A DNA stretch of 64,000 nt from Staphylococcus gallinarum. Its GTDB lineage: Bacteria; Bacillota; Bacilli; Staphylococcales; Staphylococcaceae. The stretch lies in the NCBI RefSeq assembly GCF_000875895.1, contig NZ_JXCF01000026.1, positions 62,001 through 126,000 of the forward strand, in the 5' to 3' direction. The notes beneath the pieces were generated by a model. That model was not told where the DNA came from. It saw only the letters and a list, made by a program, of their open reading frames with translations, and ran no database searches. This document shows, in pieces, positions 7,120-15,100 of this stretch. The first letter of the stretch is position 1, and each line of letters opens with the position of its first letter. The translations under genes were made by a program, and so were the position numbers.

Positions 7120-7166
7120 ATTATTTTATTCTAGTGTGAATATAGTCATACATTTAATGTTTGAGT

Positions 7167-7183
7167 ATACCGTAGAGGGGTAT
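7167..7183 (+). promoter_or_regulatory. CsoR-like operator upstream of the DUF1541 lipoprotein gene
   Basis: ATACCGTAGAGGGGTAT is a near-palindrome that matches the form of copper-repressor CsoR sites in Firmicutes (ATACC...GGGGTAT). It lies about 50 bases before the start of a copper-type lipoprotein gene, the expected place for copper-inducible control. Confidence 0.55.
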
Positions 7184-7231
7184 GTGTTGTATGATGTTAA
7201 CATAATGAAAACTATGAAAGGTGGTATTGAT

Positions 7232-7771
7232 TTGATAAAAAAATTACTTACAGTATCTTTTACTGCAGCTATATTGCTGTCATCATGTTCTACAGGTAAT
7301 GATCAAGCAGATGAAACAAAGGAATCACAGCATACTTCACATAAAAGTAGTGCAGGTGATTTGCCAGATGGTATGCAGACTACAGATAAAGCTAAATTTA
7401 AAAAAGGTGATAAAGTCACAGTTAACAGTGATCACATGAAAGGAATGAAAGGTGCTAAAGGAGTAGTTAAAGCTGCTTATAAAACGCATGTCTATGAAGT
7501 AACTTATAAACCAAAAGATGGGAAAAAAGAAGTGAAAAACCATAAATGGGTTGTTAATGAAGAAATAGAAAATGCAAAACAACATGGGTTTGAAAAAGGT
7601 GATTCTGTGAAATTAGAAGCGGATCATATGGCTGGAATGAAGGGTGCGATAGCAGAAATTGATAATGTTAAAAAAACAACTGCTTATGTTATAGATTATA
7701 AGTCAACAACTGATGATAAATGGATAAGAAATCATAAATGGATGATCGGTAGCGAACTTGAATCTAGATAA
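7232..7771 (+). CDS. CopL/YdhK-like lipoprotein with two DUF1541 domains
   Basis: The 179-residue precursor has a lipoprotein signal with lipobox LSSC (Cys19), a polar Thr/Ser/Lys-rich linker, and two DUF1541 repeats (about residues 50-115 and 116-178). Each repeat carries the same pattern, DHMKGMKGA ... NHKWV and DHMAGMKGA ... NHKWM. The Met/His-rich motifs suit copper binding, and staphylococcal CopL, a surface lipoprotein in copper resistance, has this architecture. The CsoR-like site upstream supports a copper link. TTG 7232 is chosen because AAAGGTGG lies eight bases upstream and because it places the signal peptide at the N terminus. No copper ATPase gene is adjacent, so it is a stand-alone unit. 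Confidence 0.8.
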   Translation: MIKKLLTVSFTAAILLSSCSTGNDQADETKESQHTSHKSSAGDLPDGMQTTDKAKFKKGDKVTVNSDHMKGMKGAKGVVKAAYKTHVYEVTYKPKDGKKEVKNHKWVVNEEIENAKQHGFEKGDSVKLEADHMAGMKGAIAEIDNVKKTTAYVIDYKSTTDDKWIRNHKWMIGSELESR

Positions 7772-7787
7772 GACATTTTTTAACTGT

Positions 7788-7838
7788 AAAAGAGCTATAG
7801 AGAAGTCTATCAACATAGATTTCTTCATAGCTCTTTTT
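7788..7838. terminator. Bidirectional terminator between convergent genes
   Basis: AAAGAGCTAT and ATAGCTCTTT form the outer stem and TCTAT/ATAGA the inner one, with T runs on both strands. It serves the lipoprotein gene and the DoxX gene. Confidence 0.75.
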
Positions 7839-7855
7839 ATTTTATATCAGGTGAA

Positions 7856-8212
7856 TTAATAAAATTGGAAGAACTTTTTCCAATTATATGAAGTAGCTAC
7901 TGCAATACTCATTATTAATAATGTAATGACAAATTCTGATGCCATATATCCTTGTGATAAATGAACTGTAAATAATGCGCCTAACATGATTACAATGAAT
8001 CCTAGAGCAATATAGTTTGTTAGAATTCCTAAAATGATAAGAATACCACCAATAAATTCAAATAAAGCTAAGAGTATACCGAGAAATGCTGGTAATCCTA
8101 ATCCTTGCATCATATGCATTGGTTCACCAAAACCACTGAATACCTTTTGGCTACCATGTATGATAAATGTTAATCCTAACATTAATCTTATAAGTAACAT
8201 TCCAAATCTCAT
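7856..8212 (-). CDS. DoxX family membrane protein
   Basis: The 118-residue product has four membrane segments and the DoxX pattern: RLMLGLTFIIHGSQKVF at the start, GLPAFLGILLALFEFIGGILIILG in the middle and a C-terminal helix. DoxX-type proteins (for example MhqP and CatD of Bacillus) are tied to quinone and thiol stress or to membrane oxidoreductases; the exact reaction is not known. AGGAGG stands nine bases before the ATG. It is convergent with the copper lipoprotein gene and appears to be monocistronic. Confidence 0.8.
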   Translation of the reverse strand: MRFGMLLIRLMLGLTFIIHGSQKVFSGFGEPMHMMQGLGLPAFLGILLALFEFIGGILIILGILTNYIALGFIVIMLGALFTVHLSQGYMASEFVITLLIMSIAVATSYNWKKFFQFY

Positions 8213-8222
8213 ATTACATTGA

Positions 8223-8500
8223 CCTCCTTTTTATAATTTAATATTATATGATAAATTATATTGAAATAGTAGGAAATTATTTTGTGAAAGCGCTTTTTAT
8301 TTATTTTAAATATATAAAGCAATGCTTTTAAAAGTATGAGATAAGGATTTTACTAAAAATCACGTTTTAAAAATAACATGTATAAGGATATATAACTATG
8401 GAGTATGCAAGTGAATATTATATAAAAGCATTTGGGTGGCAACAATAGACTTGGTTATAGCATAGTAATTGAGCAATCTGCGTTAACATTTATAAGTAAA
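8223..8500. other. Intergenic stretch with a possible CcpA (cre) half-match
   Basis: AT-rich spacer upstream of the DoxX gene. TGAAAGCGCTTTTT at 8285-8298 matches the core of a cre site but lacks the final CA, and it lies farther upstream than usual. I see no coding frame or terminator here. Confidence 0.3.
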
Positions 8501-8501
8501 A

Positions 8502-8598
8502 TGACCGGTAAACTGCTTTATAAATCATATGTTTCCTTCAAAAATTTCATATTTTTGTACTTACTTTGAAGGAAGCATATCACAGATTTACTGGCCAT
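8502..8598. repeat. Large imperfect inverted repeat
   Basis: A 16-base arm at 8527-8542 (ATATGTTTCCTTCAAA) is repeated inverted at 8565-8580 with one mismatch, around a 22-base loop. The flanks extend the pairing (ACCGGTAAA against TTTACTGG). It lies just downstream of the YfcC-type transporter gene, but no T run follows on either strand, so it is not a standard terminator. It could be a 3' end stabiliser or a remnant of a mobile repeat. Confidence 0.5.
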
Positions 8599-8646
8599 AT
8601 TTTTATATTTATTTTTAAAATTTCTCTTGGTAAACTGTCCTTTTTA

Positions 8647-10077
8647 TTACGACCACCCTGTCAATTGGGCAATTATTAATGTGATAATTGAAATGACACC
8701 CCAAATTATAAATAATGGAAAGAAAAAGCGAATCCATTTAGTATATGATACGCCACCTATAGCTAAGGCGGCCATGAAGTAACCACTCGTTGGGTAAAAT
8801 ATATGTGTGAAACCATCGCCAAGTTGGAATGCAAGAACGGCGGTTTGTCTTGTAATACCTAACATATCTGCTAATGGGGCCATAATAGGCATAGTTACCA
8901 ATGCTTGACCACTACCTGAAGAAATAATAAAGTTAATTGCTACTTGTACAGCATACATGCCGACTACTGCAATTGTTGGTGTAGCACCATCAATTACTGA
9001 TCCCAGTCCATGAACAATAGTGTCCATTATTTTGCCGTCTTCTAATACAACTGCGATGGAGCGGGCTAGGCCAACGATGATTGCACCCATCAGTACATCT
9101 TTAAACCCTTCGTTAAATGCCTCACATATAGCCTGTGTACTAAGACCAGTCACTAATCCTACAATGATTCCCATAATGATAAATAAGCCAGCCATTTCGA
9201 TCATAAACCAACCTTGTGAAATAACACCGTACACTAAAATAACAAAAAAGAGAAGGACGACTGCGATACCCCATTTTTGTCTATTTGTAGCTTCTATTGG
9301 TTCTTGATTAGTAATGTTTTGGTAAAGGTCACGCTTTTCAATATCTGCATGATAAACAGAACTTAAAGTTGGTTTATTTTTAATTTTTTGTGCGTATCGC
9401 ATAATAAACATAATAGTGACTGCTAATACTACGATAAATAATATAATTCTTAGTCCGATTCCAGAAAATACAGGAATTCCTGAAAGTTTTTGTGCTAAGC
9501 CAGTATTAATCGGATTTAACACGCCAACTGTAAATCCAACCACTGTACCACACAAAGCGATGGCAGTTGCTGTGATTGAGTCGTAACCTAATGCAATAAT
9601 CAATGGAATTATAACCGGTATGTATACGAGAGAGAGTTCGGCAGTTCCAATAAGTGTAGCAACTATCGCAAATACAGTAGTTAGTACTGGTATAATTAAC
9701 ACACTTTGATTGATAAAACGACGTGCTAATTTATCTACTGCAATTTCGATAATACCTGTTTTCCTTAACACCATAAACATGCCACCTATAATTAAAGTGA
9801 AAAAGACAATTTCACCGGCTTCTATTAAACCTTTTGGAATTATAGAAATGAAATCAACTATTCCTACTGGTTTAGAGGAAATAAAATGAAATGAATCTGC
9901 GTCAACCATCTCTCGTCCTTCAGGTCCTTTTATTCTTTTAAACTGTCCAGAAGGAATGAAATATGTTGAGATTGTTGCGATAACACCAAAGATAAATAAA
10001 ATGACATAATTATGCGGCATATTAAATTTTTTAGCTTTCTTTGTTATTCGTTCTGTATTATTTTTTTGTTTAACCAA
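8647..10077 (-). CDS. YfcC-family (arginine/ornithine antiporter-like) transporter
   Basis: The 476-residue protein has 11-13 membrane segments and the YfcC layout: polar N terminus, FNMPHNYVILFIFGVIATISTYFIPSGQF, an external Asp/Glu-rich loop, then paired re-entrant segments including IGTAELSLVYIPVIIPLI and the C-terminal SGSGQALVTMPIMAPLADMLG followed by GDGFTHIFYPTSG. These motifs are shared with the ArcD-like and C4-dicarboxylate DcuC-like ion-transporter superfamily. Such proteins move amino acids or short dicarboxylates across the plasma membrane; the substrate is not predictable. The start is TTG at 10077, with AAAGGGG 11 bases upstream; no arc genes are nearby, so a role in arginine deiminase metabolism is not supported by context. 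Confidence 0.8.
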   Translation of the reverse strand: MVKQKNNTERITKKAKKFNMPHNYVILFIFGVIATISTYFIPSGQFKRIKGPEGREMVDADSFHFISSKPVGIVDFISIIPKGLIEAGEIVFFTLIIGGMFMVLRKTGIIEIAVDKLARRFINQSVLIIPVLTTVFAIVATLIGTAELSLVYIPVIIPLIIALGYDSITATAIALCGTVVGFTVGVLNPINTGLAQKLSGIPVFSGIGLRIILFIVVLAVTIMFIMRYAQKIKNKPTLSSVYHADIEKRDLYQNITNQEPIEATNRQKWGIAVVLLFFVILVYGVISQGWFMIEMAGLFIIMGIIVGLVTGLSTQAICEAFNEGFKDVLMGAIIVGLARSIAVVLEDGKIMDTIVHGLGSVIDGATPTIAVVGMYAVQVAINFIISSGSGQALVTMPIMAPLADMLGITRQTAVLAFQLGDGFTHIFYPTSGYFMAALAIGGVSYTKWIRFFFPLFIIWGVISIITLIIAQLTGWS

Positions 10078-10353
10078 TAACTATACAACCCCTTTGTATA
10101 TATAAAATAAATTTATTGTAGCATGGAATTGTATAAATTAAATTGTAAAATTCTGAAAATTTAGAATATTATTTTGTCTAAATATACAATGTAAATTACA
10201 AATATGTGATGTAAATAGTTCTTATTAAAAGTTTTAAAATATAAAATACATCTTCTTTATATTACAAAGTAACTGGATAAAATCTTTAACGTAGTATTGA
10301 AATTGTGTATAAGTTAATGCTATGAGCAGAATATAAGGGGGATATAAGGAATG
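10078..10353. other. Intergenic stretch without a recognised feature
   Basis: Very AT-rich; it must hold the promoter of the transporter gene. I see no coding frame, conserved operator or hairpin that I can defend. Confidence 0.4.
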
Positions 10354-10391
10354 AAAAATACCGTATGAAGTGTTGAGAAACATCATACGGT
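10354..10391 (-). terminator. Terminator of the zinc-ribbon gene
   Basis: ACCGTATGA/TCATACGGT arms, with TATTTTTC following on the minus strand. Confidence 0.65.
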
Positions 10392-10423
10392 TAAAAGTGA
10401 GAAGATAAAAATGTATTTGTTAA

Positions 10424-10690
10424 TTATTGCCAACGTTCTAATTTTTTCATGAATTTTTTGGTATACATTTTATTTAAGATAAACTTTTGGAATTTATTCA
10501 TATCTGATTCTTGAAATTTTTTTAGATTATGTTCATACATTTCGTCAAAACTTAAATTTAAAGTCCATTCACCATTTTGATAACAGTGATGACAATATTT
10601 TTCGGATAATGAACCGTCTTTTTCAGTACCTGCTGGTGTTTTATCATCTAATGGTATTCCACAACTTTGACAAAGTTTAACTTTAGCCAA
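10424..10690 (-). CDS. Putative zinc-ribbon protein
   Basis: The 88-residue product starts with a CxxC-x(n)-CxxC zinc ribbon: LCQSCGIPL and KYCHHCYQNGEW, spaced about 20 residues apart, followed by a helical tail rich in Lys, Phe and Met. Proteins of this type are annotated as putative zinc-ribbon domain proteins of unknown role; related domains sit in transcription or metal-handling proteins. The TTG at 10690 is chosen since AGGGAGCG lies six bases upstream, whereas the upstream ATG codons lack any ribosome site and would prepend a hydrophobic run foreign to the family. Confidence 0.75.
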   Translation of the reverse strand: MAKVKLCQSCGIPLDDKTPAGTEKDGSLSEKYCHHCYQNGEWTLNLSFDEMYEHNLKKFQESDMNKFQKFILNKMYTKKFMKKLERWQ

Positions 10691-10865
10691 TTGAATCGCT
10701 CCCTTTAACATACAAATATTTATATTGTTATAAACTATATAAATATAAAAAATAAATAAAGTCAACTGTTTAATAATCTGTTGTAATGGTAAATAAAGGG
10801 TGAAACAGAAATTGCATCATTTATTTTTATTACAATAACAAAAAATAAAGAAAGGAGAGGAAAAA

Positions 10866-11672
10866 ATGAATTATATAAAATATCTCAAGTCAAAAGATGG
10901 CACTAATATCTATACAAAGGTTAATGATGTACCAAGAGCGAAAGCTAATGTTATTCTCGTTCATGGTTTAGCAGAACATTTGGACAGATATGATGAACTG
11001 ACGAATTATTTAAATGAACAAAATTTTAATGTTATACGATTTGATCAACGTGGACATGGTAGATCTGGTGGAGAACCAACATTTTATAGTAGAATTGATG
11101 AAATTATTGAAGATTTATCTGCAGTAGTGGATTATGTGAAGCAACATTTTAAAGAGAAAGTCTATTTAATTGGGCATAGTATGGGTGGTTATAGTGTCAC
11201 TTTATTTGGAACGAAAGAAGCAAATAAAGTTGATGGTATCATTACATCAGGTGCTTTGACGCGATATAATTTACCACTATTTGGTCAACCTGATCGCCAA
11301 TTGAATACTAGAACATATATTGCCAATGAATTAGGTGAAGGTGTGTGCTCAGATACTACAGTTATAGAAAAATATAAAGATGATGATTTAAATGCTAAAC
11401 AAATTTCTATGGGATTAATCTATACATTATTAGATGGTGTGGATTATTTGAAACAACATGCAAGTGAATTTAAATATCCAATATTAATTTTACATGGGAA
11501 AGAAGACGGTTTAGTAAGTTATCAAGATTCCCTTGAATTATTTGCAGAAATAGGTACTGAACAAAAGTCCATTCATATATATGAGGGATTACAGCATGAA
11601 ATATTTAATGAAAGTTCATATAATTTAAGTATATTTGCAGAAATTGTTGATTGGTTAAATAGCAAATTGTAA
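10866..11672 (+). CDS. Monoacylglycerol lipase-like alpha/beta hydrolase
   Basis: The 268-residue cytosolic protein belongs to the Hydrolase_4 (serine aminopeptidase S33-like) group. The fold's landmarks are VILVHGLAEHLDRYDEL (oxyanion segment with HG), FDQRGHGRSGG, nucleophile Ser105 in GHSMGG, an acid in HGKEDGLVS and the final His in GLQHEIFNE. This pattern is that of monoacylglycerol lipases and Bacillus YtpA/lysophospholipases, so hydrolysis of a mono-acyl lipid is likely. There is no signal peptide. AAAGGAGAGG precedes the ATG. The next small gene follows 55 bases later and may be co-transcribed. Confidence 0.8.
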   Translation: MNYIKYLKSKDGTNIYTKVNDVPRAKANVILVHGLAEHLDRYDELTNYLNEQNFNVIRFDQRGHGRSGGEPTFYSRIDEIIEDLSAVVDYVKQHFKEKVYLIGHSMGGYSVTLFGTKEANKVDGIITSGALTRYNLPLFGQPDRQLNTRTYIANELGEGVCSDTTVIEKYKDDDLNAKQISMGLIYTLLDGVDYLKQHASEFKYPILILHGKEDGLVSYQDSLELFAEIGTEQKSIHIYEGLQHEIFNESSYNLSIFAEIVDWLNSKL

Positions 11673-11727
11673 TCATAATGAGCTTCATTTAAGTGTTAAA
11701 TTAAATCATAAAGGGAAGGTGTTTTTA

Positions 11728-11910
11728 TTGAAAATAAAGACATTATATAATCAATATGAGGAAAGCTTTGAGGCGTTTGATGAACGTGTGAACCAATATA
11801 TAGAACGTATATTAACTTCAGATACAGCTGAAATTATAAGTGTTACGCCGTTAGTGACGAATAGTGTGGAAGGTGTAGACTACTTTATTACGATTGTATT
11901 TAAGTCTTAA
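11728..11910 (+). CDS. Small Cse60-like protein
   Basis: The 60-residue product (KIKTLYNQYEESFEAFDERV ... FITIVFKS) has the layout of the Cse60-like family: beta strand, a long helix covering VNQYIERIL, then two strands ending in a hydrophobic xxVFK. Cse60 is a small protein named from Bacillus sporulation work; staphylococci do not sporulate, so the role here is unknown. TTG 11728 is preferred because GAAGGTG sits seven bases upstream; an in-frame GTG at 11719 overlaps that site. Confidence 0.6.
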   Translation: MKIKTLYNQYEESFEAFDERVNQYIERILTSDTAEIISVTPLVTNSVEGVDYFITIVFKS

Positions 11911-12048
11911 TTTAGAGTATAACTTAAATTGATGTATATACTTTAAAATTTAAATAACTATTTTTATAAAATGATTTAAATGAAGTGTTAAGCTATGCAT
12001 AATGGATATATGTTAAATATAAATATACTGATATAAGGATGGATAATT

Positions 12049-12435
12049 GTGAAAATAATAGCGACTAGTATTTTTGTAGAAAACCAAGATGCAGCTAAGC
12101 AATTTTATACAGAAAAATTAGGGTTTGAACTCGTTAATGATATGGATGTAGGCGGGGGTTATAGATGGTTAACGGTTAAAGAAGCAAACTCATCAAATCC
12201 CGTAGAGGTTGTTTTGGAGCCTAATGCAAGTCCAATTGCTAAGAATTATCAAGAAGGATTGTTTAATGCGGGGATACCTGTCACTATGTTTGGTGTAGAT
12301 GATATTGAAGCAGTCCAACGAGATTTAAAGGACAAAGATGTTCAATTTCACACAGAAGTAAAGGAAGTTGATCAAATAAAAATGGCAATTTTTAATGATA
12401 CTTGTGGAAACTTAATTCAAATCATTGAACAATAA
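12049..12435 (+). CDS. VOC superfamily protein (glyoxalase-like)
   Basis: The 128-residue product is a single-module VOC protein: ATSIFVENQDAAKQFYTEKLGFELVND opens the domain, VEVVLEP ends the first beta-alpha-beta-beta-beta unit, and GIPVTMFGVDDIEAVQRDLKDKDV and FNDTCGNLIQIIEQ form the second. The C-terminal D-x-x-GN-L-I-x-I is typical of glyoxalase/dioxygenase-like members and the Glu near the end is a candidate metal ligand. Substrate unknown. It starts at GTG 12049 after AAGGATGG. Confidence 0.75.
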   Translation: MKIIATSIFVENQDAAKQFYTEKLGFELVNDMDVGGGYRWLTVKEANSSNPVEVVLEPNASPIAKNYQEGLFNAGIPVTMFGVDDIEAVQRDLKDKDVQFHTEVKEVDQIKMAIFNDTCGNLIQIIEQ

Positions 12436-12461
12436 GATGTAGTGAAATTAATAATATGTAG

Positions 12462-12506
12462 AAAGTACTAAGTTAACTTTTAAATAATGACTTAGTACTT
12501 TTTGTT
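12462..12506 (+). terminator. Rho-independent terminator
   Basis: AAAGTACTAAGT/ACTTAGTACTTT arms with TTTTTG following; closes the VOC gene. Confidence 0.75.
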
Positions 12507-12518
12507 AGGAGTAACCTT

Positions 12519-12953
12519 ATGGAATATAAAATTGTAAATACACAACATTTATCAACAATTGAACTCATAGATATTATGAGGGAACGAATCAAGGTGTTTG
12601 TAGTTGAACAAAATTGTCCCTATCAAGAAGTTGATGAGGAAGATGAAAATGCACTTCATGTTATGTTAAAAGATCAAAATAAGCTGGTTGCGTATACTAG
12701 AATTATTGAGCGTGAGAATGATATTAGTTTTGGTCGCGTACTCGTAACTGAAAAATATAGAAAGCAACAATATGGTAAACAGATTGTTCGTCAAACAATT
12801 GATGAAATCAAGAAGCGGTATAAATGTGGCATAATTAAAATTTCGGGACAAGCACATTTACAAAATTTTTATGAATCATTTGGGTTTAAATGTGTGTCAG
12901 AAAGCTATTTAGAAGATGGTATTCCTCATGTTTCGTTAGAACTCACATTCTAA
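12519..12953 (+). CDS. ElaA-like GNAT N-acetyltransferase
   Basis: The 144-residue protein shows the ElaA signature IKVFVVEQNCPYQEVDEEDENALHV, followed by the acetyl-CoA-binding core FGRVLVTEKYRKQQYGKQIV (a V-x-x-x-x-R-x-x-x-x-G-K pyrophosphate-binding loop) and FYESFGFKCV near the end. ElaA-type proteins are GNAT acetyltransferases whose acceptor is unknown. The gene has its own AGGAGTAACCTT ribosome site and is terminated by a hairpin at 12972-13021. Confidence 0.8.
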   Translation: MEYKIVNTQHLSTIELIDIMRERIKVFVVEQNCPYQEVDEEDENALHVMLKDQNKLVAYTRIIERENDISFGRVLVTEKYRKQQYGKQIVRQTIDEIKKRYKCGIIKISGQAHLQNFYESFGFKCVSESYLEDGIPHVSLELTF

Positions 12954-12971
12954 TTGAATAAAAAATAAAAA

Positions 12972-13021
12972 CCGCCTAGTTGATATTCATTGAAATGAAT
13001 GACAATAGGTGGCTTGTTTTT
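12972..13021 (+). terminator. Terminator of the ElaA-like gene
   Basis: CCGCCTA pairs with TAGGTGG and an inner TTCATT with AATGAA; TTGTTTTT follows. Confidence 0.6.
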
Positions 13022-13170
13022 GTAAAAGTTAATAGTTATTAAGACTAAATTAATATTAATTATTTTTGATAAAGTAAAATACTTTATCCCCCTTAAATTG
13101 TAAAAGCTATTTTTGTGAGACGTAGTTTATGTTTATATGAGTCGTTAATTTATTATGAAACTGTATAGAA

Positions 13171-13335
13171 TTATTTTGTCATTTTATCTATATCTTGGGA
13201 AACTAATGTAAGTAACTCTTGTGTTTCCTCTTCTGTTAAATCGTCTGACCCTTTAATTCGAATTACAGATCCTTTGTCTGTCTTAACGTGATAAACCGGC
13301 TCGTCGTCTTTATATACTTTACGTAGTATTTCCAT
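13171..13335 (-). CDS. Small hypothetical protein (54 aa), paralogue of 14353-14529
   Basis: The frame begins MEILRKVYKDDEPVYHVKTD and continues with a charged middle and a C-terminal helix containing LTEEETQELL. A paralogue with the same ILRK-[VI]-Y-x-D-[ED]-x-P start, KTD-x-G strand and L-[ST]-EEET-x-[QE]-LL helix lies about 1 kb away on the same strand. Conservation between the two, plus GGGATGATGG upstream, shows that it is a true gene. It looks like a small alpha/beta domain of unknown function; staphylococcal genomes carry similar small proteins. Confidence 0.65.
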   Translation of the reverse strand: MEILRKVYKDDEPVYHVKTDKGSVIRIKGSDDLTEEETQELLTLVSQDIDKMTK

Positions 13336-13693
13336 TCCATCATCCCTTTTTTATCTCAATCTTATGTCAAATCAATCATGATTAATGTGTCATAAGATAA
13401 TGATACGAATTGCTTAAATCATACATTAAATAAAACAAACTATTAATGTCTCTCTTATAGGATAACTTTTTAGTTAATTCTTTTCCAACAGTATGTATTG
13501 AATTATTAGTTTTTTTGAGTAGGATTATATTTTTATATCATATTAATTAAATTTTCAAACGGTTAATTAATAAAACGGAAATCTTTTTTTGATTAAATGC
13601 ATATATTTGTGTTTTTATAATATGAAAATGGGTAAATTTATATTAAGCACTAGAAGTCCTCCAAACTTTTGTGTGAATTATATTTTCTTAAAA

Positions 13694-14120
13694 AGTGTCT
13701 GGACATAAATGCCCAGCATTAAGCCCATCAAGGATTAAAATCTTTGATGGGCTTTTTATTTATATCAATACTCCGTATTGTTATAGCTCGCTTACCTAAA
13801 GGGATGTGTCGGTCCTTGGTCTCGACAATCATCCCACGCCCTCAGGTGTTTCACAAACAATATGAAGTTCATATATGTTATTACTACAAAAAATAAGACA
13901 CTTTCGTATAATTTAATAAACTCCACTAAACTATATTAACGAGGTATCTTAAGTATAAGAATTATTACATGTCCCAATTTACTCTACCAATGCAAACTGA
14001 AATACTTATACCTGAAAATGATATCGCATAAATTGTAAATCATTTAGTAGAAACAATCCCATAAATATTAAACGTCAATTACTAATACATAGGGATATAA
14101 CCAATAGTAATTGACGTTTT
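13694..14120 (+). mobile_element. Decayed IS1182/IS1272-type element with hairpin-rich leader (copy A)
   Basis: It starts with GTCTGGACATAAATGCCCAG, a 15-bp hairpin (13721-13754, AAGCCCATCAA/TTGATGGGCTT), a GC-rich segment containing CTCAGGTGTTTCACAAACA, then a leader (ACGAGGTATCTTAAGTATAA) and the first 32 codons of a transposase with an internal stop. A second hairpin (14071-14118, AACGTCAATTACT/AGTAATTGACGTT) closes it. The first 210 bases recur inverted at 62221-62434; the leader and transposase start recur in copy B at 22067-22545. The rest of the transposase is gone. Confidence 0.7.
13969..14064 (+). pseudogene. N-terminal remnant of an IS1182-family transposase (copy A)
   Basis: Translation from ATG 13969 reads QFTLPMQTEILIPENDIA, an in-frame TAA, then IVNHLVETIP and another stop. 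The L-P-M-x-x-x-I-x-x-x-x-ND-x-x-x-x-VN-x-x-VE pattern is the conserved N terminus of staphylococcal IS1182/IS1272-like transposases. Only about 30 codons of an expected 500 or more remain, so it is inactive. Confidence 0.7.
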
Positions 14121-14352
14121 CATAATTTTTTATAAACTGTAATGCGTTGCTTCAATTTGTTTAATTAAATGTTTCTTTGGAAGTACTACGATAGTATAAC
14201 AATTTAAATTCTACCAAGTTATTTGAATTTGTAATTTATTATATATTCAGTTGGTGTTACCTAAACGACAGACTGAACACTTTTCATAAATGCAAACTGT
14301 GTAATTCCGTAAGTTTTAATGATTAACGTTGAAATGATAGTTATCTCATTGA

Positions 14353-14529
14353 TTATTCTATATTATTTTTTAATTTCTCATCCATATTTAGTGCAACATC
14401 TTTTAATAATTGAGTAGTCTCTTCTTCGGAAAGGTGGTTATGTGATTTCACCTTTATTATTAATCCTAGATCGGTTTTTATATAAAAAATCGGTGTTTCA
14501 TCTTCATATATTTTTCTTAAGATATGCAT
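14353..14529 (-). CDS. Small hypothetical protein (58 aa), paralogue of 13171-13335
   Basis: The frame starts MHILRKIYEDETPIFYIKTD and has the helix LSEEETTQLLKDVA, matching the neighbour at 13171-13335 across its length with roughly half of the residues identical. GAGGTG precedes the ATG. The two paralogues flank the decayed insertion element, so duplication of the gene and later insertion between the copies is one scenario. Function unknown; no membrane segment, Cys or metal motif. Confidence 0.65.
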   Translation of the reverse strand: MHILRKIYEDETPIFYIKTDLGLIIKVKSHNHLSEEETTQLLKDVALNMDEKLKNNIE

Positions 14530-14738
14530 AATATCACCTCATTTTACTATCAACTTATCTGCAAAGTGATTCAAGCGACAACTATACGGTATTGAGGTAA
14601 GTGTAAAATTTCATCTTCATTCTATTCTATAGTATTTTAGTAAAAATTGGTAATGATACGTTTTCAAAATAGCGCTAAATACTTAGATTTGCTATGGAAA
14701 AATGATTTATTAAATAGGTGAATTAAGTAACAAAATAA
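14530..14738. other. Intergenic stretch without a recognised feature
   Basis: AT-rich spacer upstream of the 58-residue gene; presumably contains its promoter. No credible frame or hairpin. Confidence 0.4.
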
Positions 14739-14812
14739 AAACACTTAGCAAAGCATACACAGAATCTTAAAATAGCTGGATGTTGTATATAGCCTTATTT
14801 AGCTAAGTGTTT
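14739..14812 (-). terminator. Long-stem terminator of the small membrane gene at 14844-14975
   Basis: AAACACTTAGC and GCTAAGTGTTT are perfect 11-base arms; the 52-base loop contains a second partial stem. GTGTTTTTATTTT follows on the minus strand. Confidence 0.6.
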
Positions 14813-14843
14813 GAAAGAATATAATAATTTTTGGAAATGTATT

Positions 14844-14975
14844 TTATAGGTTTGCATTACTCTCTATTTCATCTTCTTCTAAGTCATCTTCAGGAATAAT
14901 ACTAATAGTAGCTGCCAATTTAACTAATAGGAATAGTGAACCGACACCTAATAACATTAACAAGAACCTTTTCAT
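14844..14975 (-). CDS. Small single-span membrane protein with acidic tail (43 aa)
   Basis: AAAGGAG precedes an ATG at 14975. The product has a basic start (MKR), one membrane helix (FLLMLLGVGSLFLLVKLAATI) and an acidic tail (PEDDLEEDEIES). A second protein with the same plan lies at 16136-16267; the two bracket the BASS-type transporter gene and share its strand. Such proteins are often missed in annotation; a role as a small partner of the transporter is conceivable but unproven. Confidence 0.6.
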   Translation of the reverse strand: MKRFLLMLLGVGSLFLLVKLAATISIIPEDDLEEDEIESNANL

Positions 14976-15100
14976 TATATAATCTCCTTTGCTTGATATG
15001 CGTTGAGATAATTATACCAAAAAAGGTTGTTCTAGGTATATTTTTATATATGTTTAAAACTATATATATTTTATGGATAGAATTTGAATTGCGCTTAATT

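Noticed and set aside
6927..7139. 70-residue frame overlapping the CHAP gene end
   Set aside because: Out of frame with the CHAP domain, covers its terminator hairpin and has no ribosome site.
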